The notes: generated from the sequence alone by a model not told the origin. DNA of 64,000 nt from Engelhardtia mirabilis (GCF_007748095.1 NZ_CP036287.1:2728001-2792000); one strand, 5' to 3'. Shown: positions 33,948 to 43,161, counted from the stretch's first letter. Translations and numbers: made by a program.

Positions 33948-36026
33948 ATGCGCCCCACACCCACCGCGCTGTTCGCTCCGCTCGCCCTCGCCGCCTTGAC
34001 TGGCCCGGCCGTGGGCCAGGGCACCGAGCTGCTCTACTCGAACCCCTCGAACAGCAGCTACACGGCGGTGCAGAGCTACAGCACCCCGGTCTCGTCCTTT
34101 CCGTTGGAATTCGAAGCTGCCGACGACTTCAACGGTTCGGGCTTGGTCCAGCGCCTGACCGTCCACGGCAAGCAGTGCTTCCCGTGCCAGCCGGCGGACG
34201 TGGCCGAGGTGGTGGTGCGCTTCTACGAGTGGACCACGGCGGGTCCGGGTGCGCTGGTCTCGATGCAGTCGGTCGCGGCCGGCGACCCCGGCTTCGTCTA
34301 CGACCCGACCGGGGTCGACGACCTGGAGATCGTTCTCCCCGCCCCCTACGTGATCGACGGGCCGGGTTTCGTCTCGGTGCAACTCACCATGGGGCCGGCG
34401 GACGGGTACTGGGGCTGGTGGATCAGCAACAAGGACGCGCCCAGCGGTAGCTCGGTGTGGTTCCGCAGCGCGACCCAGGGCGGCCAATGGGGGCCGGTGG
34501 ACCAGATCGTCGGCGGCGATCTGGTGGCCGACTTGGCCTTCTCCTTGTGGGGTTCGACCGGCACGGTGCCGACGCCGAGCACCGATCCCTGCGGACAGTG
34601 GGGGATCCTCACGACTCCCCTTCCGTCCGAATCGAACAAGTCGATCCTGCGCGGTGTTGCCGCGATCTCCGACGACGACGTGTGGGCGGTGGGCGAGGCT
34701 GCCGTGACCGTCGCGCCCGGGGACGTCGACAACGTCGTCCAGGCCTTGCACTGGGACGGGAGCGGTTGGACGTCCGTGCCGGTTCCGGTACCCGATCCCT
34801 ACCCGGGAGGTGGGAACGCCTGGCTGTCGGCGGTGGCGGCGACCTCCAGCGACGACGTCTGGGCGGCGGGTACCTACTCGGCCATCGGTGGCGATGGGTT
34901 CGTCACGCAAGAAGTGCTGATCGTGCGTTGGGACGGAAGCGACTGGTCCCTGGTGCCAAATGCTCCCAAGCTCGAACCTGGCGTGAGCGGCGCTTGGATC
35001 CGCGGCATCGAGATCTTGGCCCCCGACGACATCTGGTTCGTGGGTGACTTCCCCCGCGTGATCGATGGCTTCGGCGTGCGCTACGCAGGTGCCATCCATT
35101 GGGACGGCAGCGGCTTCACGATCTTCGACACGCCGCTCAACAACACCGACGAGAACGGACTGTCGGGCGTCTCCGCCGTCGCCCCTGACGATATCTGGGC
35201 GGTCGGCGGGCGCTATGGGGACGGCTTCCTGATCGATCCCTACGTGCTGCACTACGACGGGAGTTCGTGGCAACTGGTCACGACCCCGAAGCCCGGCATT
35301 ACCCACTCCCTGTTCGACGTGGCCGCCATCGCCAGCGACGACGTGTGGGCCATCGGCCAGACGAACACGGGCGCCGGGATCGTCGGCTTCGCGCTGCACT
35401 GGGACGGCTCGTCCTGGAGCGAGGTGCCCTTCAGCGGCGGCTCCCTGGCCCTGCACGCCTTCGCTTCGGACGACGTCTACGCCGTGGGCGCGGTGGTGTC
35501 CCACTGGGACGGCGGCTCCTGGAGCGTGGTCGAGGACTTCGACGGTGCGAATGGCGTGTCCCTGGGCGCGGTCGACGCCTCGGCCCCTTGCAAGCTGTTC
35601 GCCGCCGGGCGTCACGCGGTGGCCGGCAACCTGGTCAACATCTCCGCCAAGCTCGACGCCGACCCTTGGACGGACCTCGGTGGCGCGTCGCCCCTGAACC
35701 CGGCTCCGTCCCTGGCCGGCGTCGGCAACCTGGAGGCCCAGAGCGAGGTCATCCTGCGCGCCGCCGAGCTGCCGGCCACGGCGCCCACCTGGCTGATCGT
35801 CGGCGCTTCGACCCTGAACCTGCCCATCGCCGGAGGGACCCTGGTGCCGAACCCCGATCTGGTCCTCTCAGGCCTTTCGACGGACTCCTTCGGCCGCCTC
35901 GACTACGAGGTCACCTGGGCACCGGGCGTTCCGGCGGGGGCTAGCCTGTTCGTGCAGATGTGGTCTCTCGAGCTTGTGGGCGGAGGCCTCGCGGCGACGA
36001 ATGGCCTCCAGGGCGTGACTCCCTGA
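33948..36026 (+). CDS. Secreted repeat protein with DDVWAVG beta-propeller blades
   Basis: The product is 692 aa; the ATG at 33948 opens a signal peptide (MRPTPTALFAPLALAALTG, cleavage near AVG-Q). Residues ~25-205 form an N-terminal beta domain (FEAADDFNGSGLVQRLTVHG). Residues ~215-560 carry six or seven repeats of the type ISDDDVWAVGE...HWDGSGWTSVP (also SSDDVWAAGT, APDDIWFVGD, ASDDVWAIGQ), as in secreted beta-propellers. The last ~125 residues (GGASPLNPAPSL, LPATAPTWLIVGAS, GRLDYEVTWAPGVPAG, ATNGLQGVTP) are a separate beta module like that of the protein at 3971-5611. Function unknown; extracellular. The hairpin just after the stop may terminate it. Confidence 0.75.
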   Translation: MRPTPTALFAPLALAALTGPAVGQGTELLYSNPSNSSYTAVQSYSTPVSSFPLEFEAADDFNGSGLVQRLTVHGKQCFPCQPADVAEVVVRFYEWTTAGPGALVSMQSVAAGDPGFVYDPTGVDDLEIVLPAPYVIDGPGFVSVQLTMGPADGYWGWWISNKDAPSGSSVWFRSATQGGQWGPVDQIVGGDLVADLAFSLWGSTGTVPTPSTDPCGQWGILTTPLPSESNKSILRGVAAISDDDVWAVGEAAVTVAPGDVDNVVQALHWDGSGWTSVPVPVPDPYPGGGNAWLSAVAATSSDDVWAAGTYSAIGGDGFVTQEVLIVRWDGSDWSLVPNAPKLEPGVSGAWIRGIEILAPDDIWFVGDFPRVIDGFGVRYAGAIHWDGSGFTIFDTPLNNTDENGLSGVSAVAPDDIWAVGGRYGDGFLIDPYVLHYDGSSWQLVTTPKPGITHSLFDVAAIASDDVWAIGQTNTGAGIVGFALHWDGSSWSEVPFSGGSLALHAFASDDVYAVGAVVSHWDGGSWSVVEDFDGANGVSLGAVDASAPCKLFAAGRHAVAGNLVNISAKLDADPWTDLGGASPLNPAPSLAGVGNLEAQSEVILRAAELPATAPTWLIVGASTLNLPIAGGTLVPNPDLVLSGLSTDSFGRLDYEVTWAPGVPAGASLFVQMWSLELVGGGLAATNGLQGVTP

Positions 36027-36050
36027 AAGCCGCCTCCCGTGCGGGCGGCT
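36027..36050 (+). terminator. Possible terminator hairpin
   Basis: AGCCGCC and GGCGGCT pair directly after the stop of the upstream gene, with a 9-nt loop. There is no U-tract, so the call is tentative. Confidence 0.4.
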
Positions 36051-36184
36051 CGGGGCGCCTGGCCGGCACCGCGAACCGCCCCCTGACGCTCGGTGAATGG
36101 TGGTCTTGAAGGCCACGCGCGTGTCGGCTGAGGCTGCTCCGAGCAGAACCCACGTGCCGGTGTGCGCCCCTGGGACGCAGTGCG

Positions 36185-37219
36185 CTAACGATCTTCGACC
36201 GTCATCTCGATCTCGAGTCTGCCGCTGAAGGTCAGGCGGCTCTCGTAGGGCGGGCCCTCTTGCCCGTCGTCCTTGCGGGTCCGCAGTTCGCGGTCGATGG
36301 CGCCCGTGAGGTCGAGCTCGACCGGCAGGCCCGCTGCGATCGACCAGACCAGCGCGCCCTCGAGGGCGATGGTGGAGGTCTCGGTGTCGGTGGCCTCGCC
36401 GGAGGCGATGGGGACGTTGCTCAGGTCGCCCTGCTTGACCAAGGTCTCGACCAGCTCTCCGCGCAGGGCGATGCGGGCCAGGCCGTCCTCGACCGCGACG
36501 AGGGTCAGCTCGATCGTGCCGTCGAGCTCGCGCTCGCGCACTCGGGGCTGGTAGCGAGCGTCCTCGTCTGAGAACTCGAAGTCGAGGTTGCCGCAGGGCC
36601 AGATCAGGGCGGCGAGGGACTCGGCCGGCGCCTCCCACTTCGCGCCGATGGCGACGGGCGAATCGGGCAAGAGACCTCGCAGGTCCAGGTCCTCGAGAGT
36701 TCCCTCGGGAACCTCCTCGGCGGTCGGCTCGAGTGAAATCCCCTCGACCCGTTGCGCCCGAGGCTCGTCGTCGCCTTCGCTCCACTGGAAGTAGAGATGG
36801 TCGCCGACGAGGGGTGAGTCCGCCTCGTACTCCCAGGCCTGCGCCTCGACGCCTTCGCTGGCGGCCATCGAGCCGCTGCCCGTGTGGCTGGCCTGTTCGA
36901 TCGTCCGCAGCAGTGCGCTCGGTCGACCGGACCCGGGCTCCAGATAGCGGTCGATGCACTGGACCCGAATCGTGTCCGTGAACTCGAGGTCGAGCCGCGG
37001 GAGGAACGCGGCCGGCACCGGCTGGCCGTTCATCCACACCTCGAGGTTCCCGCCGGACAACTGGGAACTGCGGCTGATCGAGCGCGACCAGCTCGAGTCC
37101 TTCGTGGGGCCGAAGGTCAGATTGTGGTCGGCCTGCAGCGGAACCAGACCGAGACCCAGGCCGAAGACGATGGGGGAACTGGAGCGGAGCAGTCCGAGGA
37201 GGGACGCGGCAGGTTGCAT
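36185..37219 (-). CDS. Exported protein of unknown function
   Basis: The product is 344 aa. The N-terminus (MQPAASLLGLLRSSSPIVFG then LGLGLVPLQA) is a likely signal peptide. The mature part is acidic and beta-rich with amphipathic strands (LEVWMNGQPVPAAFLPRLDL, GTIELTLVAVEDGLARIALR, LVWSIAAGLPVELDLTGAID, YESRLTFSGRLEIEMTVEDR). No cysteine pairs, metal motif or membrane segment is seen. The overall pattern is reminiscent of LolA-like or DUF-type beta proteins, but no family can be named. It is a single gene on the minus strand between two unrelated genes. Confidence 0.6.
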   Translation of the reverse strand: MQPAASLLGLLRSSSPIVFGLGLGLVPLQADHNLTFGPTKDSSWSRSISRSSQLSGGNLEVWMNGQPVPAAFLPRLDLEFTDTIRVQCIDRYLEPGSGRPSALLRTIEQASHTGSGSMAASEGVEAQAWEYEADSPLVGDHLYFQWSEGDDEPRAQRVEGISLEPTAEEVPEGTLEDLDLRGLLPDSPVAIGAKWEAPAESLAALIWPCGNLDFEFSDEDARYQPRVRERELDGTIELTLVAVEDGLARIALRGELVETLVKQGDLSNVPIASGEATDTETSTIALEGALVWSIAAGLPVELDLTGAIDRELRTRKDDGQEGPPYESRLTFSGRLEIEMTVEDR

Positions 37220-37373
37220 CTTGAGGTCAGGGTCGGCGTTGCGGGGGCCCGGTCGGGCCGGGATCGCGGGCCTGGTGACCTCGCCCGCTCAGATCCTTCG
37301 CGCGAGTCCAGAACTTTCGGCCATCGACCGGCGGATCCACGCCGGCGGACGAGCACGGCGGCCGTGAATTGCC

Positions 37374-37418
37374 GCGGGCGCGCCCTGCCGATCCAACGGA
37401 TCGGGGGAGCGCGCCCGC
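37374..37418 (-). terminator. Large hairpin after the Dps gene
   Basis: GCGGGCGCGC/GCGCGCCCGC forms an outer 10-bp stem and CCGATCC/GGATCGG an inner 7-bp stem with loop AAC. It lies 25 bp beyond the stop of the Dps gene; no clear U-run follows. Probable terminator or mRNA-protecting structure. Confidence 0.6.
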
Positions 37419-37442
37419 TCGCTCACTTCGGGCCCCGCTGCT

Positions 37443-37889
37443 CTACTCGAGGTGCGCGGAGAGCATCCAGACGTTCTTCTGGTGCAGCTCGATGCGACGG
37501 ATCGCCAGATCGGCCGTCGCGTCGTCACCGCCGGCTTCGGCGGCCTTGACCAGGGCGCGGGCGGACTCCACGACCTTGCGACCGTCCTCGGCCAGGATGC
37601 GGATCATCTCGGTGGCCTTGGGGATGCCAGCGGTCTCCTTGACGCTCGAGAGCTCGAGGAACTCCGTGTAGGTACCGGGGGCCGGGACGCCCAGGGCGCG
37701 GATGCGCTCGGCGATCTCGTCCACGGCGAGGGCAAGCTCGTTGTACTGGGTCTCGAACATCAGGTGCAGCGTCGAGAACATCGGACCCGTCACGTTCCAG
37801 TGGAAGTTGTGGGTCTTCAGGTACAGCACGTAGCTGTCGGCGAGCAGGTGGGCGGCCTTCTTGGCGATCTCTTGGCTTGCGTCGGGCAT
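37443..37889 (-). CDS. dps: Dps-family DNA-binding ferritin
   Basis: The product is 148 aa from the ATG at 37889; an in-frame GTG at 37913 would add eight residues. Ferroxidase-site residues are present across the dimer interface: KTHNFHWNVTGPMFSTLHLM (the two His) and NELALAVDEIAERIRALGVP (Asp/Glu). The four-helix length and the C-terminal LHQKNVWMLSAHLE are typical. Dps dodecamers oxidise and store iron with peroxide and shield DNA in stationary phase or oxidative stress. The N-terminal tail is short (MPDASQEIAKKA), so DNA binding may be weak. It lies downstream of ppdK on the same strand, separated by two hairpins. Confidence 0.93.
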   Translation of the reverse strand: MPDASQEIAKKAAHLLADSYVLYLKTHNFHWNVTGPMFSTLHLMFETQYNELALAVDEIAERIRALGVPAPGTYTEFLELSSVKETAGIPKATEMIRILAEDGRKVVESARALVKAAEAGGDDATADLAIRRIELHQKNVWMLSAHLE

Positions 37890-38004
37890 GGGTCTCTCTC
37901 GGTGGTCCGCCACGGGGGGGCGGCAAGGGGTGAAGGAGCCGGGGACTCCGTCTCCTAGGCCCGCCCATCCTGGCCCGAAAGGGCCCGCGAGTCGAATCGC
38001 AAGT

Positions 38005-38057
38005 GGCTATCCACGCGATAGCCCCTGGCAATCACCTGGGCGATGGTGATAGCCAGA
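38005..38057 (-). terminator. Two consecutive hairpins after ppdK
   Basis: GGCTATC/GATAGCC (38005-38011, 38017-38023) forms one stem. TGGC-A-ATCACC (38026-38036) pairs with GGTGAT-A-GCCA (38045-38055) to form a second. They start about 10 bp past the ppdK stop on the minus strand. Likely terminator or 3'-end structure; no U-run. Confidence 0.5.
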
Positions 38058-38066
38058 GGCTGTCGA

Positions 38067-41006
38067 TCAGTGCCGCAACCCCCGCGTCGCCGTCGAGCGC
38101 CGACGGTCCTCCACGTCGCCGCCCTTGGGTCCGTGGCGCAGCGCCGCCTGGGCCGCCGCCAAGCGCGCGATCGGCACCCGATAGGGAGAGCACGAGACGT
38201 ACTCGAGCCCCAGGCGGTGACAGAAGTCGATCGACGACGGATCGCCGCCGTGCTCACCGCAGATGCCGAGCTTCAGGTCCGGCTTCACCTGGCGCCCCTC
38301 GTGGCAGGCGATATGCATCAGGCGACCCACGCCGACCTGGTCGAGCTGGGCAAACGGATCGTGGTCGAAGATCTCGTTCTCCATGTAGGCCGGGATGAAT
38401 TTGCCGGCGTCGTCACGGCTGATGCCGTAGGTCGTCTGGGTCAGGTCGTTGGTTCCGAAGGAGAAGAAGTCCGCCACGGCGGCGATCTTGTCGGCCACCA
38501 GGCAGGCGCGCGGCAGCTCGATCATGGTTCCGAGCAGGTAGGGGATATCGATCTCCAGACGCTTGCAGACCGCGGCCGCCTCCTCGCGCACGACCATGGC
38601 CTGCAGCTCCAGCTCGCGCACGGTGCCGACCAGCGGGATCATCACTTCGGGGCGCGGCTTGCGTCCGGTCCTCTTGGCCACCCGGCAGGCGGCCTCGAAC
38701 AGGGCGCGCACCTGACAGCGGGTGATCTCCGGGTGGGCGATTCCCAGGCGGCAGCCGCGGTGCCCCAGCATGGGGTTGAGCTCGGACAGGTACTCGACCT
38801 TGGCGTGCAGGCGTTTGAAGGGCACGCCCATGGCCTTGGCCAGCTCGCGCTGCGCCTCTTCCTCCATGGGCAGGAACTCGTGCAGCGGCGGATCCAGGGT
38901 GCGGATCGTCACCGGCCGCTGGCCCATCTCCATGAAGATGCCCTCGAAGTCCTCGCGCTGCAGGGGCAGGATCCGCGCCAGGGCCTCCTCGCGCGCCTCC
39001 TGGTCCTCGGCCAGGATCATCTCGCGCACGGCTTCGATCTTCTCGTCGCCGAAGAACATGTGCTCGGTGCGCGTCAGGCCGATGCCTTCGGCCCCGAAAG
39101 CGATCGCCGTCTCGCACTGGTCGGGTTGGTCGGCGTTGGTGCGCACGCCGAGCTCGCGCACCTCGTCGGCCCACTTCATCAGCGTCAGGAAAGCCTTGAC
39201 GATGCCCGTGGCGGGGGCGTGCTTGGTGGCCTTGCGCGCCGGCTTGGTCTCGGCCGCGAAGAGGTGCTCGATCACCGCCGAGGGCTGGGTATTGACCAGG
39301 CCCTGGTAGACCTCGCCGGTGTTGCCATCGAGGCTGACCCACTCGCCCTCTTCGATCACGCGCCCACCGGCGGTCATGCAGCGACGCGCGTAGTCGATCT
39401 CGATCTCGCCCGCACCGGCCACGCAGACCAGTCCCATCTGCCGCGCCACGAGTGCCGCGTGGCTGGTCATGCCGCCGCGTGCGGTGAGGATGCCGACCGA
39501 GGCCTGCATGCCCTTGATGTCCTCCGGGCTGGTCTCGATGCGGGCCAGGATCACCGGCTCGGGGTGTTCGGCAGCGCGCCGCTCGGCCGCCTCGGGGCTG
39601 AACACGATGCGACCGGTGGCGGCGCCGGGGCCGGCGTTGAGGCCCTTGGTCAGAAGGCGCCCCTTGGCCCTGGCGACGTCGAGTTCCTTGGGGTCGAAGA
39701 CCGGACGCAGGAGCTGGTTGAGCCCCTCCGGATCGACACGCAAGAGCGCCTCGTCCCGCGTGATCAGCTTCTCGCGCACCATGTCGGTGGCGATCTGCAC
39801 GGCGGCGAAACCGGTGCGCTTGCCCGAGCGGCACTGGAGCATGTACAGGCGTCCCTCCTGGATCGTGAACTCCAGGTCCTGCATGTCGCGGTAGTGCTTC
39901 TCGAGCAACTTCTGGATGCGCTGCAGCTCGCGCCAGGCCTTGGGCAGGGTCTTCTCGAGCGAGGCGATCGGCAAGGGCGTGCGGATGCCCGCGACCACGT
40001 CCTCGCCTTGCGCGTCGATCAGGTACTCGCCGTAGAAGCGCTTCTCGCCTGTGGCGGGATCGCGGGTGAACGCCACACCGGTGCCCGAGGTCTTGCCCAG
40101 GTTGCCGTAGACCATCGCAACCACGCTGACCGCCGTGCCCCAGCTCGAGGAGATGCCCTCCATCTGGCGGTAGGCAATCGCGCGGTCGTTGTTCCAGGAG
40201 CGGAAGACGGCCTCGATCGCGCCCCAAAGCTGTTCCTGGGGATCGTCCGGGAAGGGCTCTCCGGTGCGGTCGAAGACAATGCGCTTGAACTCGCCCACGA
40301 GTCGTTCGAGGTCGGCGGCGGAGAGCTCCGTGTCCTCCTCGACGCCGACGCGGTTCTTGAGCGCTTCGAGTGCCATGGTGAAGGGGTCGTGCAGCTCGCC
40401 GTCGACTGCGCCGACGCCCAGGACCACGTCGGAGTACATCTGCACGAAGCGACGGTAGGCGTCCCAGGCGAAGCGCCGATTGCCGGACTTGGCGGCCAAG
40501 CCCTCGACTGTCTTGTGGTTCAGACCGAGGTTCAGGACCGTGTCCATCATCCCGGGCATCGAAACCCGCGCTCCCGAGCGGACCGAGACCAAGAGCGGAT
40601 CGTCGGCGTCCGCGAACTTCTTGCCGATCGAGCGCTCGACCTTGACCAGGGCGGCGGCGACCTGCTTGCGGACACTCGCGCTGAAGACTCCCTTCTCGGC
40701 CAGGAAGTCCGTGCAGACCTCGGTCGTGATCGTGAAGCCGGGGGGCACCGGCAGCCCCATGCGGCTCATCTCCGCCAGGTTGGCGCCCTTGCCGCCGAGC
40801 AGCTCCTTGTCCTCCTTCGACCCGTCGGCGACGCCGTCGCCGAACCAATAGACGTCACGCCTGGCGCGGGCTGCGCGGGCTGCGCGGGCGGCCATGGCCT
40901 TGGGCGGGGCCTTGGGCACTGCCTTCTTGGTCGCCTTGGCAGCGGGTTTGCGGGTCACGGTCTTCTTCGGGGCGGTGCCGCGCTTGGCGGCCTTGCGCTT
41001 GGCCAT
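38067..41006 (-). CDS. ppdK: Pyruvate phosphate dikinase with basic histone-like N-terminal tail
   Basis: The product is 979 aa from the ATG at 41006 (a later ATG at 40895 would give 942). Residues 1-50 are Lys/Ala/Pro/Arg-rich (MAKRKAAKRGTAPKKTVTRK, then KAVPKAPPKAMAARAARAAR) and lie outside the enzyme. The ATP-grasp domain follows (FGDGVADGSKEDKELLGGKG, GFTITTEVCTDFLA, DAYRRFVQMYSDVVLG). The swivelling phosphohistidine domain has GGMTSHAALVARQMGLVCVA near residue 515. The PEP/pyruvate TIM barrel has TRTEHMFFG, LGHRGCRLGIAHPEI, FFSFGTNDLTQTTYGISRDD and the catalytic Cys in GICGEHGGDP. It interconverts PEP+AMP+PPi and pyruvate+ATP+Pi in the cytoplasm. Apart from the tail the length is normal. 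Confidence 0.95.
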   Translation of the reverse strand: MAKRKAAKRGTAPKKTVTRKPAAKATKKAVPKAPPKAMAARAARAARARRDVYWFGDGVADGSKEDKELLGGKGANLAEMSRMGLPVPPGFTITTEVCTDFLAEKGVFSASVRKQVAAALVKVERSIGKKFADADDPLLVSVRSGARVSMPGMMDTVLNLGLNHKTVEGLAAKSGNRRFAWDAYRRFVQMYSDVVLGVGAVDGELHDPFTMALEALKNRVGVEEDTELSAADLERLVGEFKRIVFDRTGEPFPDDPQEQLWGAIEAVFRSWNNDRAIAYRQMEGISSSWGTAVSVVAMVYGNLGKTSGTGVAFTRDPATGEKRFYGEYLIDAQGEDVVAGIRTPLPIASLEKTLPKAWRELQRIQKLLEKHYRDMQDLEFTIQEGRLYMLQCRSGKRTGFAAVQIATDMVREKLITRDEALLRVDPEGLNQLLRPVFDPKELDVARAKGRLLTKGLNAGPGAATGRIVFSPEAAERRAAEHPEPVILARIETSPEDIKGMQASVGILTARGGMTSHAALVARQMGLVCVAGAGEIEIDYARRCMTAGGRVIEEGEWVSLDGNTGEVYQGLVNTQPSAVIEHLFAAETKPARKATKHAPATGIVKAFLTLMKWADEVRELGVRTNADQPDQCETAIAFGAEGIGLTRTEHMFFGDEKIEAVREMILAEDQEAREEALARILPLQREDFEGIFMEMGQRPVTIRTLDPPLHEFLPMEEEAQRELAKAMGVPFKRLHAKVEYLSELNPMLGHRGCRLGIAHPEITRCQVRALFEAACRVAKRTGRKPRPEVMIPLVGTVRELELQAMVVREEAAAVCKRLEIDIPYLLGTMIELPRACLVADKIAAVADFFSFGTNDLTQTTYGISRDDAGKFIPAYMENEIFDHDPFAQLDQVGVGRLMHIACHEGRQVKPDLKLGICGEHGGDPSSIDFCHRLGLEYVSCSPYRVPIARLAAAQAALRHGPKGGDVEDRRRSTATRGLRH

Positions 41007-41170
41007 GGTGGGGGGGCTGGGCGGGGAGACGTCGATGCCCGCACTCCTCGCGGCGGGCCGACGGGAGGCTTCGGCCGGGGAGCACGCGGAACTCCAACCA
41101 TTAGACCGACGATAGTGCCGAGGCCCACGTGAAGAGCCCGTGGGCGCCCCGCGCCGCCTCGCGGTTCGCG

Positions 41171-41860
41171 TCAGGAACCCTTCGCGATGAGCTCCTCGGC
41201 CTGTTCGCGCTCCAGGGGCAGCAGGCTGTCGATCTTCCATTCCCGCCCCACGCGCAGCTCGTCGACGGCGTCGGGGTCTACGGGCGTTGCCAGGCCGAGG
41301 GGGTCCTCCACGTCGACCCAGGCCCACAGCAGGGGCTTGCCCTCGCTCTCGTCGAGGAACAGATTTCGGCCCAGGTCGACGGCCCCGTCCAGCACCCGCC
41401 TCTCGCCGACGTAGAGCTCGAAGAACTCCTCGGTCACCAACTCGACCAGCAGGAAGCGGTGGATCCAGAGCACCTTGACCTCGGCCACCAGGGCCCAGCG
41501 GTCTGCGCCCACCGGCCAGGAACGCCGCACCTTCGCCGCGGCCACGCGCTTGAGGCCGGGCGTCGAGGACAGCAGCTCATCCCGCGCGATGCGGTAGGTG
41601 GCGCTGTCGATGCCCTCGCGCAGCTTCATCGAGGTCGCCAGGCAGCGGTACTCGAGGTCCTCCTGGTCCGTGGCGAAGGCCGTTTGGAAGGTACGGAAGC
41701 ACTGCTCCGGGGTCCGGAAGCCCACGTCCAGCCAGGCCTCGGGTGTCGGGCGCGGCGCGCTGCAACTTGCGAGCAGGGCCGCGCCACAGGCGAGCAGGGT
41801 CGTGAGCAGGTCGTTCGCGCGGCCGCGGGAGCGCGAGGCGTGGAGCTGATGGAGGGCCAT
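41171..41860 (-). CDS. Lipoprotein of unknown function
   Basis: The product is 229 aa. The signal (NDLLTTLLACGAALLASC) ends in the lipobox LLASC with Cys near residue 33. The mature part is a mixed alpha/beta domain with GFRTPEQCFRTFQTAFATDQ near its start, a pattern seen in small NTF2-like or DUF4878-type exported proteins. The strand-rich end reads RWALVAEVKVLWIHRFLLVE and VGREWKIDSLLPLEREQAEE. The middle contains ARDELLSSTPGLKRVAAAKV. Assignment to a named family is not safe. It precedes ppdK on the same strand by 164 bp. Confidence 0.6.
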   Translation of the reverse strand: MALHQLHASRSRGRANDLLTTLLACGAALLASCSAPRPTPEAWLDVGFRTPEQCFRTFQTAFATDQEDLEYRCLATSMKLREGIDSATYRIARDELLSSTPGLKRVAAAKVRRSWPVGADRWALVAEVKVLWIHRFLLVELVTEEFFELYVGERRVLDGAVDLGRNLFLDESEGKPLLWAWVDVEDPLGLATPVDPDAVDELRVGREWKIDSLLPLEREQAEELIAKGS

Positions 41861-41944
41861 CGGGGCAGGTTAGCCATCGGGCGTGCCGCCGTCCCGCACC
41901 GGAATCGGCGGCCTTCGGCCCTCACGCAGCGGCGGCGCTGCCCG

Positions 41945-41950
41945 TAGTCT
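41945..41950 (+). promoter_or_regulatory. Candidate -10 element TAGTCT, 8 bp from the start codon
   Basis: TAGTCT followed by 8 bp and the ATG at 41959, the same geometry as at 5701-5706. It implies a leaderless or nearly leaderless transcript if real. Confidence 0.4.
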
Positions 41951-41958
41951 CGTGAGCC

Positions 41959-43161
41959 ATGACCGGTCGCCACGCTCTGCCCATGGTTGGGCTCCTGATC
42001 CTTCCCCTCGCTGCCTGTGGAGGCAGTGAGCCCGGTGTCGCAAACGGCTCGACGGGATCGTCGCCGACGAACTCCGGTGTCGCAGCCGCGGTCGCGGGGC
42101 CCGCTGCCGCGCAATCGGCCGGCCTGCACTGCGCCGAGCCGGCCTTCAACTTCGGCTCGATCTGGGAGGGACAGATCGTCGAGCACACCTTCGAGCTGGT
42201 CGCCGCCGGCGATGCGCCCGTGAAGGTGGAGGCGGTGCGAACCACCTGCGGCTGCACGATTCCGCGCTTGAGCCGCTCCGACGGCCGGACCTTCGTCGAA
42301 GGCCAGACCCTCGAGCCCGGGGAGGGCCTCTCCCTCAACGTACGCTTCTCGAGCCTGCAGCGCACCGGGACCCACGACCGTCCGGTGACCCTGTACGGCA
42401 ACGTGTCCCCCGAGGGCCGCTACCAGGTCAAGCTCACGGGCGTGGTGCAGCCGCGGCTCCAGGCGAACCAGGAGGTCGCGGAGATGGGGACCCTGCTGCG
42501 CTCCGAGACGGCCCGGGCCGAGGTCGAGCTGGTCTCGGCGGACGGTGAGCCCGTGCTGCTGCTGCCGCCGCGACCCCCGGGTGGGCCGGCGGGGAACAGC
42601 GTCGCCCCCTGGCCAGCCGAGCTGGGCTTGCAGCTGGTGCCCGAGGATCCCGATCAGCGCGGACGCTCGGCGCACTGGACCGCCGTCCTCGAGTTGTCCG
42701 CTGGCGGTGAGTCCGCGGCCTTCCACTGGCCGGTCAGGATCGAGATCGCCGACGAAGACGGTGACTACACGAGCACCGGCGCGACGATCTACGCCCGATG
42801 GAACCGGGTCCGCCCGGTGGAGTCCATGCCCCGAGCCCTGGCCCTTGGGGTGCTGCGCCAGGGGGTCCTCAAGTCGGCGTCGGTGCGGCTGGTAGCCCAC
42901 TCCGAGGACGTCGACCTGGCCGGGCTGGACGTGGCCGGGGCGACGATCGAGGCCGCCGTCCAGGGCCAGGAGGTGGGGGAGTTCCTCCAACTCGTCCTCC
43001 GTCCGGGTGAGACGTCGGCAGAGGCGAACCTGGAGCTGGTGGTCGACGGGCTGCCCAGCGGCCTCACCGGCCCCCTGCGCGGGCGTGTCCTCCTGCCCCT
43101 GGGACGCGAGGACCAGGAGTTCCTCGAGGTTCGGCTCGACGGTGTGATTGCCGCGGGTTGA
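41959..43161 (+). CDS. DUF1573-family lipoprotein
   Basis: The product is 400 aa with a lipoprotein signal (MVGLLILPLAACGG, Cys near residue 20). The DUF1573 domain follows at residues ~55-165: FNFGSIWEGQIVEHTFELVA, then VKVEAVRTTCGCTIPRL and the strand LEPGEGLSLNVRFSSLQRTG. DUF1573 is an ASPM/SPD-2/Hydin-type Ig-like beta-sandwich common in planctomycetes and Bacteroidetes; the TCGCT motif is diagnostic. The remaining ~235 residues contain further beta domains. Function unknown; envelope-located. It is followed 161 bp later by a second DUF1573 gene, a likely old duplication. Confidence 0.8.
   Translation: MTGRHALPMVGLLILPLAACGGSEPGVANGSTGSSPTNSGVAAAVAGPAAAQSAGLHCAEPAFNFGSIWEGQIVEHTFELVAAGDAPVKVEAVRTTCGCTIPRLSRSDGRTFVEGQTLEPGEGLSLNVRFSSLQRTGTHDRPVTLYGNVSPEGRYQVKLTGVVQPRLQANQEVAEMGTLLRSETARAEVELVSADGEPVLLLPPRPPGGPAGNSVAPWPAELGLQLVPEDPDQRGRSAHWTAVLELSAGGESAAFHWPVRIEIADEDGDYTSTGATIYARWNRVRPVESMPRALALGVLRQGVLKSASVRLVAHSEDVDLAGLDVAGATIEAAVQGQEVGEFLQLVLRPGETSAEANLELVVDGLPSGLTGPLRGRVLLPLGREDQEFLEVRLDGVIAAG

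Noticed and set aside
38043..41132. 1029-residue open frame on the plus strand
   Set aside because: It overlaps ppdK antisense; the product has no recognisable motif and ppdK is certain.
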